Assembly: GCA_903837255.1 (NCBI GenBank)
Contig: CAILTZ010000264.1
Coordinates: forward strand, 1 to 30,607
Direction of reading: 5' to 3'
Origin: an uncultured Pirellula sp.
GTDB taxonomy: Bacteria > Planctomycetota > Planctomycetia > Pirellulales > Pirellulaceae
DNA: 30,607 bases
Of this stretch, positions 24,434 to 30,607 are shown piece by piece; the first letter of the stretch is position 1; each line of letters opens with the position of its first letter. A program made the translations under genes and the position numbers. The notes below the pieces were generated by a model that was not told the DNA's origin, made no database searches, and saw only the letters and a program-made list of their open reading frames with translations.

Positions 24434-25129
24434 ATGCGATTGCCACACCCAGAGCTACACCGAACGGATCGCATTGGATGGCTTCGAGCTGCCGTTCTTG
24501 GCGCCAATGACGGGATCGTTTCCACAGCGAGCCTTGTTGTCGGAGTGGCAGCGGCAAATACCGCTAACAGCAACATTTTGGTGGCCGGAGTCGCAGGCTT
24601 GGTCGCTGGAGCAATGTCGATGGCTGCTGGCGAATACGTTTCGGTCAGTTCGCAGGCAGACACGGAAAAGGCGGATATCCAACGCGAGCGAGCTGAACTT
24701 GCTGCCGACCCAGTCCACGAGCATTCGGAGCTCTCTGCGATCTACGTAAAGCGAGGGCTGGATCCAACGCTCGCAAGCCAAGTGGCCGACCAATTGATGA
24801 AACACGACGCGTTGGGGGCCCATGCGCGGGATGAACTCGGGATTTCCGACACACTCAGTGCACGACCAGTGCAAGCGGCATTTGCATCGGCGGGCACGTT
24901 TGCGATCGGAGCAGCGATGCCGCTTTTAACAGCAGTCCTGACGCCGCCAAGTGCGCTAATACCCGTGGTGGTTGCCACGTCGATTCTTTTCCTGGCACTG
25001 CTTGGCGGTTTTGGGGCCTATGCCGGTGGCGCTCCATGGTTGAAGGCCGCCGCGCGAGTTACATTCTGGGGCGCACTGGCGATGGCGATCACGGCTGGCG
25101 TGGGCGCCGTTTTTGGGGCTGTCGTTTGA
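24434..25129 (+). CDS. VIT1/CCC1-family Fe/Mn transporter
   Basis: This is a 231-residue inner-membrane protein of the VIT (vacuolar iron transporter/CCC1/nodulin) family, whose members export Fe2+ or Mn2+ from the cytoplasm. The diagnostic opening DRIGWLRAAVLGANDGIVSTASLVVGVA (12-39) and GLVAGAMSMAAGEYVSVSSQADTEKADIQRE (55-85) are both intact. They are followed by a short cytoplasmic helical region (85-145) and the helices FASAGTFAIGAAMPLLTAVL, LIPVVVATSILFLALLGGFGAYAGG and FWGALAMAITAGVGAVFGAVV. That matches the five-helix layout and the usual length of about 230 residues. The ATG at 24434 fits the family start. The 222-bp upstream gap has no recognisable metal-responsive site. It stands alone with no ferritin-like fusion. 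Confidence 0.94.
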   Translation: MRLPHPELHRTDRIGWLRAAVLGANDGIVSTASLVVGVAAANTANSNILVAGVAGLVAGAMSMAAGEYVSVSSQADTEKADIQRERAELAADPVHEHSELSAIYVKRGLDPTLASQVADQLMKHDALGAHARDELGISDTLSARPVQAAFASAGTFAIGAAMPLLTAVLTPPSALIPVVVATSILFLALLGGFGAYAGGAPWLKAAARVTFWGALAMAITAGVGAVFGAVV

Positions 25130-25303
25130 CGCTGTCTATCCGGAGAAAAGCGATGAATCCTTGTATAAACCGCGTTGTTTGATAGGTTGATGGAGCATCT
25201 TTGAGCCCAGGATGTCAGTTTTAATCGATTCGGCCGTTTCCCTCTCTGAAAGGCTGGTCAACGGGCGGCAGGTCAACTGGCCTGTTTTCCAAGATTTTTA
25301 TGA

Positions 25304-25428
25304 CTAAATAGCTCCATAGGATTTCTGGTGCGCGAGCAGGATGTCGAAGATAGCTGGAAGTTACGCCTCCACCGGACGAGTCCGGTGGTAGGCTCCGAGC
25401 GCACCTGGGATGATGTGGAGCTATTTAG
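25304..25428. repeat. 125-bp inverted-repeat-bounded element with nested hairpin
   Basis: Perfect 13-bp terminal inverted repeats, CTAAATAGCTCCA (25304-25316) and TGGAGCTATTTAG (25416-25428), enclose nested complementary blocks. GGTGCGC (25327-25333) pairs with GCGCACC (25399-25405), and a central hairpin GCCTCCACCGGAC / GTCCGGTGGTAGGC (25365-25393) has a two-base loop and a one-base bulge. The whole could fold as one long cruciform or RNA stem. It resembles a miniature inverted-repeat element, and the core is similar to the REP-like hairpins at 21422 and 30029. It ends 16 bp before the ribosome binding site of the acyltransferase gene. Confidence 0.8.
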
Positions 25429-25443
25429 ATTCAATGACTGAAT

Positions 25444-25450
25444 AAAGGGA
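25444..25450 (+). promoter_or_regulatory. Ribosome binding site deciding a TTG start
   Basis: AAAGGGA, a 7-nt spacer and TTG at 25458. No in-frame ATG occurs before the conserved DLDALRA block of the acyltransferase, so this site supports TTG initiation. Confidence 0.6.
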
Positions 25451-25457
25451 AACTTCT

Positions 25458-27197
25458 TTGAGTTCAAGCAATCGAAACACAGATCGTCGGCATGATTTGG
25501 ATGCCCTGCGGGCAAGCGCGATGATCCTCGGGATCGTTTACCATGCGGCGCTGTCGCTGGCGTTGGGGATTCCTTGGATGGTCCAAGACCCTTCGGCCAA
25601 CAAATCGATTTACGTTTTTCAGTCGTGGGTGCACGGCTTTCGCATGCCGCTGTTTTTCATCATTAGTGGCTTTTTCACCGCGATGCTTTGGAAAAAAAGA
25701 GGAGCTAGAGCTCTTGTTTGGCATCGATTCCGACGCATTCTGCTGCCTGGCATCGTCGGGGCCATCACGCTCGTTCCTGTGTGCAACTTGGTGATGTTCA
25801 AAGCCGTCCTCGACGGCAACACTCGCCGCGCGGAAATGGTTCGCAGCGAACCGGCCGAAAAGAGCATCTGGGCAGCCATTCGCAAGTTCCGGTCCGATGT
25901 GGTCAAGACCCATCTGGACAACGGCTATGCTTGGACAGACTTGCACCCCGATTACCAAACCACGGCCTTGAGCTGGGCGGCTATCAACGGGGATCTAGAC
26001 AGCGTTCGGCTGCTGCTCGAGAGAGGCTGCGATCCTAGCATCGCCAACCCGGATGGCAATACACCGCTGCACGCATCGATGTTCTTCGGCCATTTTCCAG
26101 TCGCCGAATATCTGCTCGACCATGGGGCAGACACCCAAAAGAAGAACAAGAATGGCGAATCCCCCATCGACAGCCTTCGTTCCGACTCTGCCTTTGCACC
26201 TGCTGTCGCTGGATTTCTCCTTCTTGATTTTAAGATCGCGGACATCAAACACGGCAGGGAACTCATCGAACAAAAGCTCAGCGAGCCGAAGTTGGGTGTT
26301 GCCAGCTCCCCCGAGGCCAACGGGCTGCAATCTCAAAGCCCACAGGTATCTCAAAGCCCAGGGGTATCTGAAAGACTACAGGCCTTTGGCACTTGGATCG
26401 CGACTTACCCCGCATTCTCGTACCTTTGGTTCCTGTGGTTTCTTTGGTGGTATGCAGTCTGTTTTGGGGTCCTGCAATGGTTGATTGGATGGCTTAGATC
26501 CTTTTGGACCGCAGCCCCGATCCCGTGGCGTTCCATGAAGCTACACTCACCCCTAGCCATTCCCTTTTGGATCGCGATCACGATCATTCCGATCTACCGC
26601 ATGGATGCGCTAGGATTTCTATTCGGCCCCGATACCTCCCTCGGCTTTCTGCCGGCATGGCACGTGTTTGCTTACTATGCCATCTTCTTTCTCTTCGGTA
26701 TTATCTACTACTTGGCCGACGACGACCAAGCCCGATTGGGGGGGAGTTGGCGCATGCTGCTCCCCTTGACGATTCTGGTGATCTTTCCGGTCGCGTTAGA
26801 GATCAACGTCGGTACCTTTGGGTTGAGAGATTCCTGGATTTCCCGAGACTGGATTCGACCCTTGTCGGTCCTGAGCCAATCTCTGTTTGCTTGGTGCATG
26901 TCGCTCTCGTGCATCGGGTTGTTCCGCTGCTGCTTTGCCGAGCCAAAGCCATGGATACGCTATGTGTCCGATTCCTCGTACTGGCTCTACGTCGCCCACT
27001 TGCCCCTTGTCGTCGCGATCCAATCCCAAATGGCTGGGAGTTCGTTCAACGGTTATCTCAAGCTCCTGGTCATCAGCGCCCTGAGCATCGCGATCTTGCT
27101 ATTGAGTTACCAGCTGCTGGTCAGATGCACCTGGATCGGGTTGTTTCTCAACGGCACCAGAGAGAAGTGGTTCAAGGAGCCAAACAAGCCGTCTTAA
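25458..27197 (+). CDS. Acyltransferase-3 (OpgC-like) membrane protein with inserted ankyrin repeats
   Basis: This encodes 579 residues. The acyltransferase-3 signature opens the protein: RHDLDALRASAMILGIVYHAAL (11-32, with the conserved Arg and likely catalytic His) and FRMPLFFIISGFFTAM (61-76). A third helix (about 95-115) precedes a soluble insertion of about 195 residues (117-312). Within it, 164-240 are ankyrin repeats: TALSWAAINGDLDSVRLLLERGCDPSIANPDG, then NTPLHASMFFGHFPVAEYLLDHGAD, plus a partial third. A Ser/Gln-rich duplicated stretch follows (289-305), then the remaining helices from about 319 to 565. Such enzymes move acyl or succinyl groups onto periplasmic glycans. Family members are usually about 350-400 residues, so the excess is the insertion. 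The TTG start is supported by AAAGGGA seven nt upstream. Confidence 0.9.
   Translation: MSSSNRNTDRRHDLDALRASAMILGIVYHAALSLALGIPWMVQDPSANKSIYVFQSWVHGFRMPLFFIISGFFTAMLWKKRGARALVWHRFRRILLPGIVGAITLVPVCNLVMFKAVLDGNTRRAEMVRSEPAEKSIWAAIRKFRSDVVKTHLDNGYAWTDLHPDYQTTALSWAAINGDLDSVRLLLERGCDPSIANPDGNTPLHASMFFGHFPVAEYLLDHGADTQKKNKNGESPIDSLRSDSAFAPAVAGFLLLDFKIADIKHGRELIEQKLSEPKLGVASSPEANGLQSQSPQVSQSPGVSERLQAFGTWIATYPAFSYLWFLWFLWWYAVCFGVLQWLIGWLRSFWTAAPIPWRSMKLHSPLAIPFWIAITIIPIYRMDALGFLFGPDTSLGFLPAWHVFAYYAIFFLFGIIYYLADDDQARLGGSWRMLLPLTILVIFPVALEINVGTFGLRDSWISRDWIRPLSVLSQSLFAWCMSLSCIGLFRCCFAEPKPWIRYVSDSSYWLYVAHLPLVVAIQSQMAGSSFNGYLKLLVISALSIAILLLSYQLLVRCTWIGLFLNGTREKWFKEPNKPS
26331..26374 (+). repeat. In-frame 18-bp tandem duplication
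   Basis: TCTCAAAGCCCACAGGTA (26331-26348) is followed by TCTCAAAGCCCAGGGGTA (26349-26366) and the partial unit TCTGAAAG. It encodes the repeated Ser-Gln-Ser-Pro-x-Val of the linker between the ankyrin region and the next membrane helix. Confidence 0.85.
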
Positions 27198-27337
27198 GTT
27201 TTGAATCTATTGAAGAACAATGGGTTTTTTGAGATCGCTGGCCGGATTATCATTGCCTGGATGCTTGGCTTTTGATTCAATCAAAGGTCAAGTCCTTGCA
27301 GGCCCATTCGAATTCCTCCCTTCTGACGAGCCACTCG

Positions 27338-29932
27338 ATGAACTCTAACAACTCGATCGGCCCAGTGCATAACGGCCCAGTGCAAAACGGCCCAGTGCAA
27401 AACGGCCCAGTGCATCTGGAACCTGGACCTACGCCTCGGCACAAGCCCAATCGATTTCGGAGAGTGGCCAAGCGGACGGCATATGCAAGCTGCCTGCTTG
27501 CGCTGGGCATCACCGGCGCGGGAACTTGGAAAGTGCGTTCAAGCCTACCGAATTTAAGCGGCCGACATGCGACCGAGCATATCGAGCAATCGGTCAAGAT
27601 CGATCGCGACGCTTTGGGCATACCGACCATCCGTGCTACGAATCGAGTCGATGCTGCTTATGCGATGGGCTTTGTGCATGCCCAAGACCGATTCTTTCAG
27701 ATGGATTTGCTTCGGCGGGTCCCATCAGGACGGTTGGCCGAGTTGGTGGGTAAGTCTGCTGTCGGAGCTGATAAGCGATTTCGCAAGCACCGTTTTGTTG
27801 CAATGGGACAACAAGTGTTCGCTCAAGCAGATCGCGAGCATCAGTTGATCCTCGAAGCCTACAGCCGCGGGGTGAATGAAGGACTCAAAAGGCTCGACGG
27901 TGTACCCTTCGAGTACCAAGTCCTCCAGGCCACTCCCGAGCCTTGGAAACCCACCGACTCGTTTTTGGTGATGATCACGATGCTCTGCGATTTGCAGCCC
28001 ATGGATGGGTCACCCGAACAAGCCTTGACGCTGCTTCATGAGAAAGTGCCTCAAGCTGTCTTCGATTACCTAGTCCGGGCCGGTTCTCGCTGGGATGCAC
28101 CTCTTGACGATACGAAAGTGGCGATGCCATCGATACCCGGTCCCGAGGTTTGGAGCATGCGCGATTCAAAGACGACCGAGCAAGCATCCGCGGAGTCCTC
28201 CGCTAGTCGTCGAGATCACGACCAACAGCTCGATCCAAAGCTCGATGCTACCGAGTTGGCTTGGTTGAATTGGAGCCATATGCTCGATGGTGAATTCAAA
28301 GTCGGCAGCAACAACTGGGCTATAAGCAGCAAAGTGGGCAAGCCTGCCGAAGGCTTGGGCGGCGGCAACCGAGCCATCCTGGCCTCCGACATGCACCTGG
28401 GTTTGCGTGTTCCGACGGTTTGGTACAGGGCGGTCATGCATACACCCACACGCAACCATCCAGGCAGGACCCTGGTGGGAGTCACCCTGCCGGGGGCTCC
28501 GGTGATGATCGAAGGTTCCAATGGATCGGTCGCATGGGGGTTCACCAACAGCACCGGAGATTTCGGTGATCTGATCGAACTCAAGATGGTAGGTGAGAAA
28601 GAATATGCCACGCCCCAAGGTCCCCGGAGTCTGGAAACAACCACCGAGAAGATCAGCTTTGGTAGCGGATCTGAAGACTACAGCTATGAGTGGTCGATCT
28701 GGGGTCCGGTTGTCGAACAGCGAGACAATCGACGGTTCGTGCACAAGTGGATTGGCAACGACCCGAACGCATTTGATCTGAACATCCTCAACATGGAGTC
28801 GGCGCGGTCGGTCGAAGAACTTGCCAACATGGCCAACCTAGCCGGGATGCCCAATCAAAACGTCATGATGGTCGACGATCAAGGGAATATCGGTTGGACG
28901 ATCTCAGGTAGGCTTCCGAAACGAAAGGGAGCACCTCAATGGATCGCTGGCGACTGGTCCAGCCAAGAAGCCTGGGAGGGTTACTACAAGCCCCAAGAGT
29001 ATCCACGCGTGATGAACCCACAGTCCGGTCGGCTCTGGACGGCCAACAACCGGATCATGGGGGGTGAGTATCTCCAGAGTGTCGGTGATGGACGATTTGA
29101 TCCAGGTGCCCGAGCCAAACAGATTCGGGACCGACTCTTCGAGAAGGAATCCATGGATGAAAAGGATCTCTTGGCCATCCAGCTCGACGATGAAGCCCGG
29201 ATGATGAAGGTCTGGCAAAAGGTCTTGCAGGACGTGTTGGCAGCCGACACGAAAATTGCGACCGTGGAATTTTCGACGCTCGCAAACCAGCAGGAGCTGC
29301 GAGCCAGCACCGACTCGGTGGCCTATCGCATCGTCCATGAGTTCCGCAACCAGGTCTTCACCCGCATCTTCGGCTTTGAGATCTCGCGCAGAGGCAGCAG
29401 CGACGCAAAGAAGCAGGGGATTGCCAGTAGGCTCGGGATTAGTCGCAATGTACCGGTATCCTATGAGGACGTGGCCGAAGAGCTTATCGAGCAAAAGCCC
29501 ATGCATTGGCTCCCTCGGGAGTTTGAGACTTGGGAGTCGTTGCTTGCGGATGCAGCCGGTGCGACCCAGGCCGAGCTTACCAAGGATCAACCGCTCTCTG
29601 AGGCGACTTGGGGCAAACGCAATCGGGCCGCGATCAAGCATCCCTTGTCGATGGCCGTCCCGGCCTTGGGGAGTTTCCTGGATATGCCCGATGTCGAGCT
29701 GCCGGGGGACAGTCATCTACCCCGCGTCCAGAGTCCCTCTGGAGGAGCCTCGCAGCGATTGGTGGTAAGCCCTGGCTTTGAACAAGTCGGCATCTACCAT
29801 CAGCCCGGGGGGGCCTCGGGCCACCCGCTGTCTGCTTACTACCGCGCCGGCTTCGACGATTGGGCCAATGGCAAGGCTTCGGCGCTGATGCCTGGGCCTG
29901 TCGTCCACTCGATCGAGATCACTCCCAAATAG
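27338..29932 (+). CDS. Penicillin acylase family (Ntn-hydrolase) membrane-anchored protein
   Basis: This is an 864-residue member of the penicillin/acyl-homoserine-lactone acylase family. After a repeat-rich N-terminus, one hydrophobic segment (TAYASCLLALGITGAG, about 45-60) following basic residues should anchor it with the enzyme outside. The alpha-chain block VKIDRDALGIPTIRATNRVDAAYAMGFVHAQDRFFQMD is clear. Autocleavage is expected before Ser324 in VGSNNWA, giving a beta chain of about 541 residues. Beta-chain blocks include ASDMHLGLRVPTVWY, PGAPVMIEGSNGSVAWGFTNS, MPNQNVMMVDDQGNIGW and, near the end, SPGFEQVGIYHQPGGASGHPLSAYY. The substrate class is an amide or N-acyl compound such as acyl-homoserine lactone; the exact substrate is unknown. 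The ATG at 27338 is preferred to a TTG at 27272, which lacks a good ribosome binding site. Confidence 0.92.
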   Translation: MNSNNSIGPVHNGPVQNGPVQNGPVHLEPGPTPRHKPNRFRRVAKRTAYASCLLALGITGAGTWKVRSSLPNLSGRHATEHIEQSVKIDRDALGIPTIRATNRVDAAYAMGFVHAQDRFFQMDLLRRVPSGRLAELVGKSAVGADKRFRKHRFVAMGQQVFAQADREHQLILEAYSRGVNEGLKRLDGVPFEYQVLQATPEPWKPTDSFLVMITMLCDLQPMDGSPEQALTLLHEKVPQAVFDYLVRAGSRWDAPLDDTKVAMPSIPGPEVWSMRDSKTTEQASAESSASRRDHDQQLDPKLDATELAWLNWSHMLDGEFKVGSNNWAISSKVGKPAEGLGGGNRAILASDMHLGLRVPTVWYRAVMHTPTRNHPGRTLVGVTLPGAPVMIEGSNGSVAWGFTNSTGDFGDLIELKMVGEKEYATPQGPRSLETTTEKISFGSGSEDYSYEWSIWGPVVEQRDNRRFVHKWIGNDPNAFDLNILNMESARSVEELANMANLAGMPNQNVMMVDDQGNIGWTISGRLPKRKGAPQWIAGDWSSQEAWEGYYKPQEYPRVMNPQSGRLWTANNRIMGGEYLQSVGDGRFDPGARAKQIRDRLFEKESMDEKDLLAIQLDDEARMMKVWQKVLQDVLAADTKIATVEFSTLANQQELRASTDSVAYRIVHEFRNQVFTRIFGFEISRRGSSDAKKQGIASRLGISRNVPVSYEDVAEELIEQKPMHWLPREFETWESLLADAAGATQAELTKDQPLSEATWGKRNRAAIKHPLSMAVPALGSFLDMPDVELPGDSHLPRVQSPSGGASQRLVVSPGFEQVGIYHQPGGASGHPLSAYYRAGFDDWANGKASALMPGPVVHSIEITPK
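27359..27418 (+). repeat. Four 15-bp tandem repeats in the acylase N-terminus
   Basis: The unit GGCCCAGTGCAAAAC, with a CAT variant in the first and last copies, occurs four times in tandem and encodes Gly-Pro-Val-His/Gln-Asn repeats just before the membrane anchor. The unit length is a multiple of three, so copy-number change keeps the frame. Confidence 0.92.
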
Positions 29933-29995
29933 CACGAATCGGGGTGTTTCGCAAAGCTTGGACGAGCAATCGCTGGTCTTCTGCGATTCTTTTGC

Positions 29996-30061
29996 AGGGT
30001 TCTTTTGTGTCGTAGCAATCAGTCATTGCCCCACCGGCGTGAAGCCCGGTGGTGGCCTCCC
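29996..30061 (+). repeat. REP-like dispersed repeat, copy 2
   Basis: AGGGTTCTTTTGTG is followed by TCGTAGCAATCAGTCAT, the hairpin core (CCACCGGCGTG, then AAGCCCGGTGG) and GGCCTCCC. It is the partner of the minus-strand copy at 21414-21492. It begins 63 bp after the stop of the acylase gene and is in the same orientation as that gene, just as copy 1 is relative to the vWA gene. Confidence 0.88.
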
Positions 30062-30122
30062 ATGCCTGTGAACGGCTTAGGTGCATTTGAGATACTTTTC
30101 ATCGAATCATCAATTCATCGAG

Positions 30123-30607
30123 TCATCGAGTCGATCGATTCATCGCATCGATCGCTTGGCGGCCGGTATCTGGGAAGTCGGTGAAGAATCCATCGACTTT
30201 CAATTGGTCCAAAAGTACGCTATGGGTTTGATCGAGCGACTTAGACCATCGCGGTTGGGCTTCTTTGCGCACCGTATAAGGGTGGACTAGCAGACCGGCT
30301 TCGTGGGCGGCTTCGACCAAGCCGGTGCTGTGGACCGAACCGTCAGCGGCTTGGGTAGCTAAAAGTTCGAGCGAGGGGCCCAAGCCTGAGATAAAGGACT
30401 TGAGCTCTCCGAGTCGCTCAAGTTCGATGGGTCTTCCGATCAGATAGACCATCGGTAGCTTGCAAGCATGTTCTTTGTGCAAGCTCTCAAGTTCGTCGAG
30501 TTCAAAGCACTGCAGGTAGCATCGGTCGTCGGCCTCGTCGAGATCGAACTTCTTGAGCAGTTTGAGTAGCTCTCCACCCATGGATACCGAAAATTGTTTG
30601 CGATGGA
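30123..30607 (-). CDS. Probable glycerophosphodiester phosphodiesterase, C-terminal part
   Basis: The last 160 or so residues of a gene that enters from the right edge; the frame stays open to 30607, so the N-terminus with the catalytic His/Glu motifs is outside the window. Visible late GDPD-family blocks are YLQCFELDELESLHKE, LPMVYLIG, HSTGLVEAAHEAGLLVHPYTVRKEAQPRW and LLDQLKVDGFFTDFPDTGRQAI. These match the end of the TIM barrel, where the 'V.G..TD.P' strand is typical. The expected reaction is hydrolysis of glycerophosphodiesters to glycerol-3-phosphate and an alcohol. It is convergent with the acylase gene, with copy 2 of the REP-like repeat between them. An internal ATG at 30581 is not likely the true start. 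Confidence 0.82.
   Translation of the reverse strand, partial: HRKQFSVSMGGELLKLLKKFDLDEADDRCYLQCFELDELESLHKEHACKLPMVYLIGRPIELERLGELKSFISGLGPSLELLATQAADGSVHSTGLVEAAHEAGLLVHPYTVRKEAQPRWSKSLDQTHSVLLDQLKVDGFFTDFPDTGRQAIDAMNRSTR

Larger units (their letters stand above)
25130..25457. other. 328-bp gap containing a structured element
   Basis: No credible gene is present. The left half has a GGTCAAC direct repeat (about 25256-25279) and little else. The right half is the inverted-repeat-bounded element described separately, followed by the ribosome binding site of the acyltransferase gene. Confidence 0.6.

Noticed and set aside
27359..27418. Possible CRISPR-like array
   Set aside because: The repeats are 15 bp, directly adjacent with no spacers, and lie in frame inside the acylase coding sequence.

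Overview
The window looks like chromosomal DNA of a planctomycete, most likely of the Pirellulales type. The basis is gene content: a DUF1559 pseudopilin-like protein, a DUF1501 protein, a DUF1549/DUF1553 'planctomycete cytochrome' protein, a cytochrome c/WD40 fusion, PPC-domain and DNRLRE-domain secreted proteins, and a 3-keto-disaccharide hydrolase domain. No rRNA, tRNA, CRISPR array, prophage or intact insertion sequence was seen. Placement is by family content only; no database search was possible.

Region 1 (1-14660, all minus strand) is a tightly packed run of ten genes read right to left: a purple-acid-phosphatase-like metallophosphoesterase, a DNRLRE protein, DUF1501, a PPC-domain protein, DUF1549/DUF1553, cytochrome c/WD40, a PQQ-like beta-propeller protein, a DUF1559 pseudopilin, a small lipoprotein and a polytopic membrane protein that runs off the left edge. 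Two junctions overlap (TAATG and ATGA) and most gaps are under 100 bp. Nearly all products carry export signals. I read it as an operon, or two adjacent operons, for an exported redox/hydrolase and surface-protein assembly. Its substrate is unknown.

Region 2 (14661-17537): a divergent intergenic region with short spaced repeats separates that operon from a plus-strand YncE-like beta-propeller/alkaline-phosphatase-superfamily fusion.

Region 3 (17538-19139) is accessory in character: dispersed palindromes, a 22-bp perfect palindrome, a hairpin with a duplicated arm, an orphan nucleotidyltransferase-like gene, and a broken carboxypeptidase-regulatory-like gene.

Region 4 (19140-22810, minus): a 3-keto-disaccharide hydrolase/PhoD phosphatase fusion, a cytoplasmic von Willebrand A protein, and a small membrane protein with a strong intrinsic terminator.

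Region 5 (23066-29932, plus): a formylglycine-generating-enzyme-like protein, a VIT-family metal transporter, an acyltransferase-3 membrane protein with an ankyrin-repeat domain inserted between its transmembrane helices, and a membrane-anchored penicillin-acylase-family hydrolase. The right edge (30123-30607, minus) holds the C-terminal part of a probable glycerophosphodiester phosphodiesterase.

The most unusual items are the ankyrin-inserted acyltransferase with a 125-bp inverted-repeat-bounded element just upstream, a REP-like repeat lying 3' of two genes, and the concentration of unrelated phosphatase folds in one neighbourhood.
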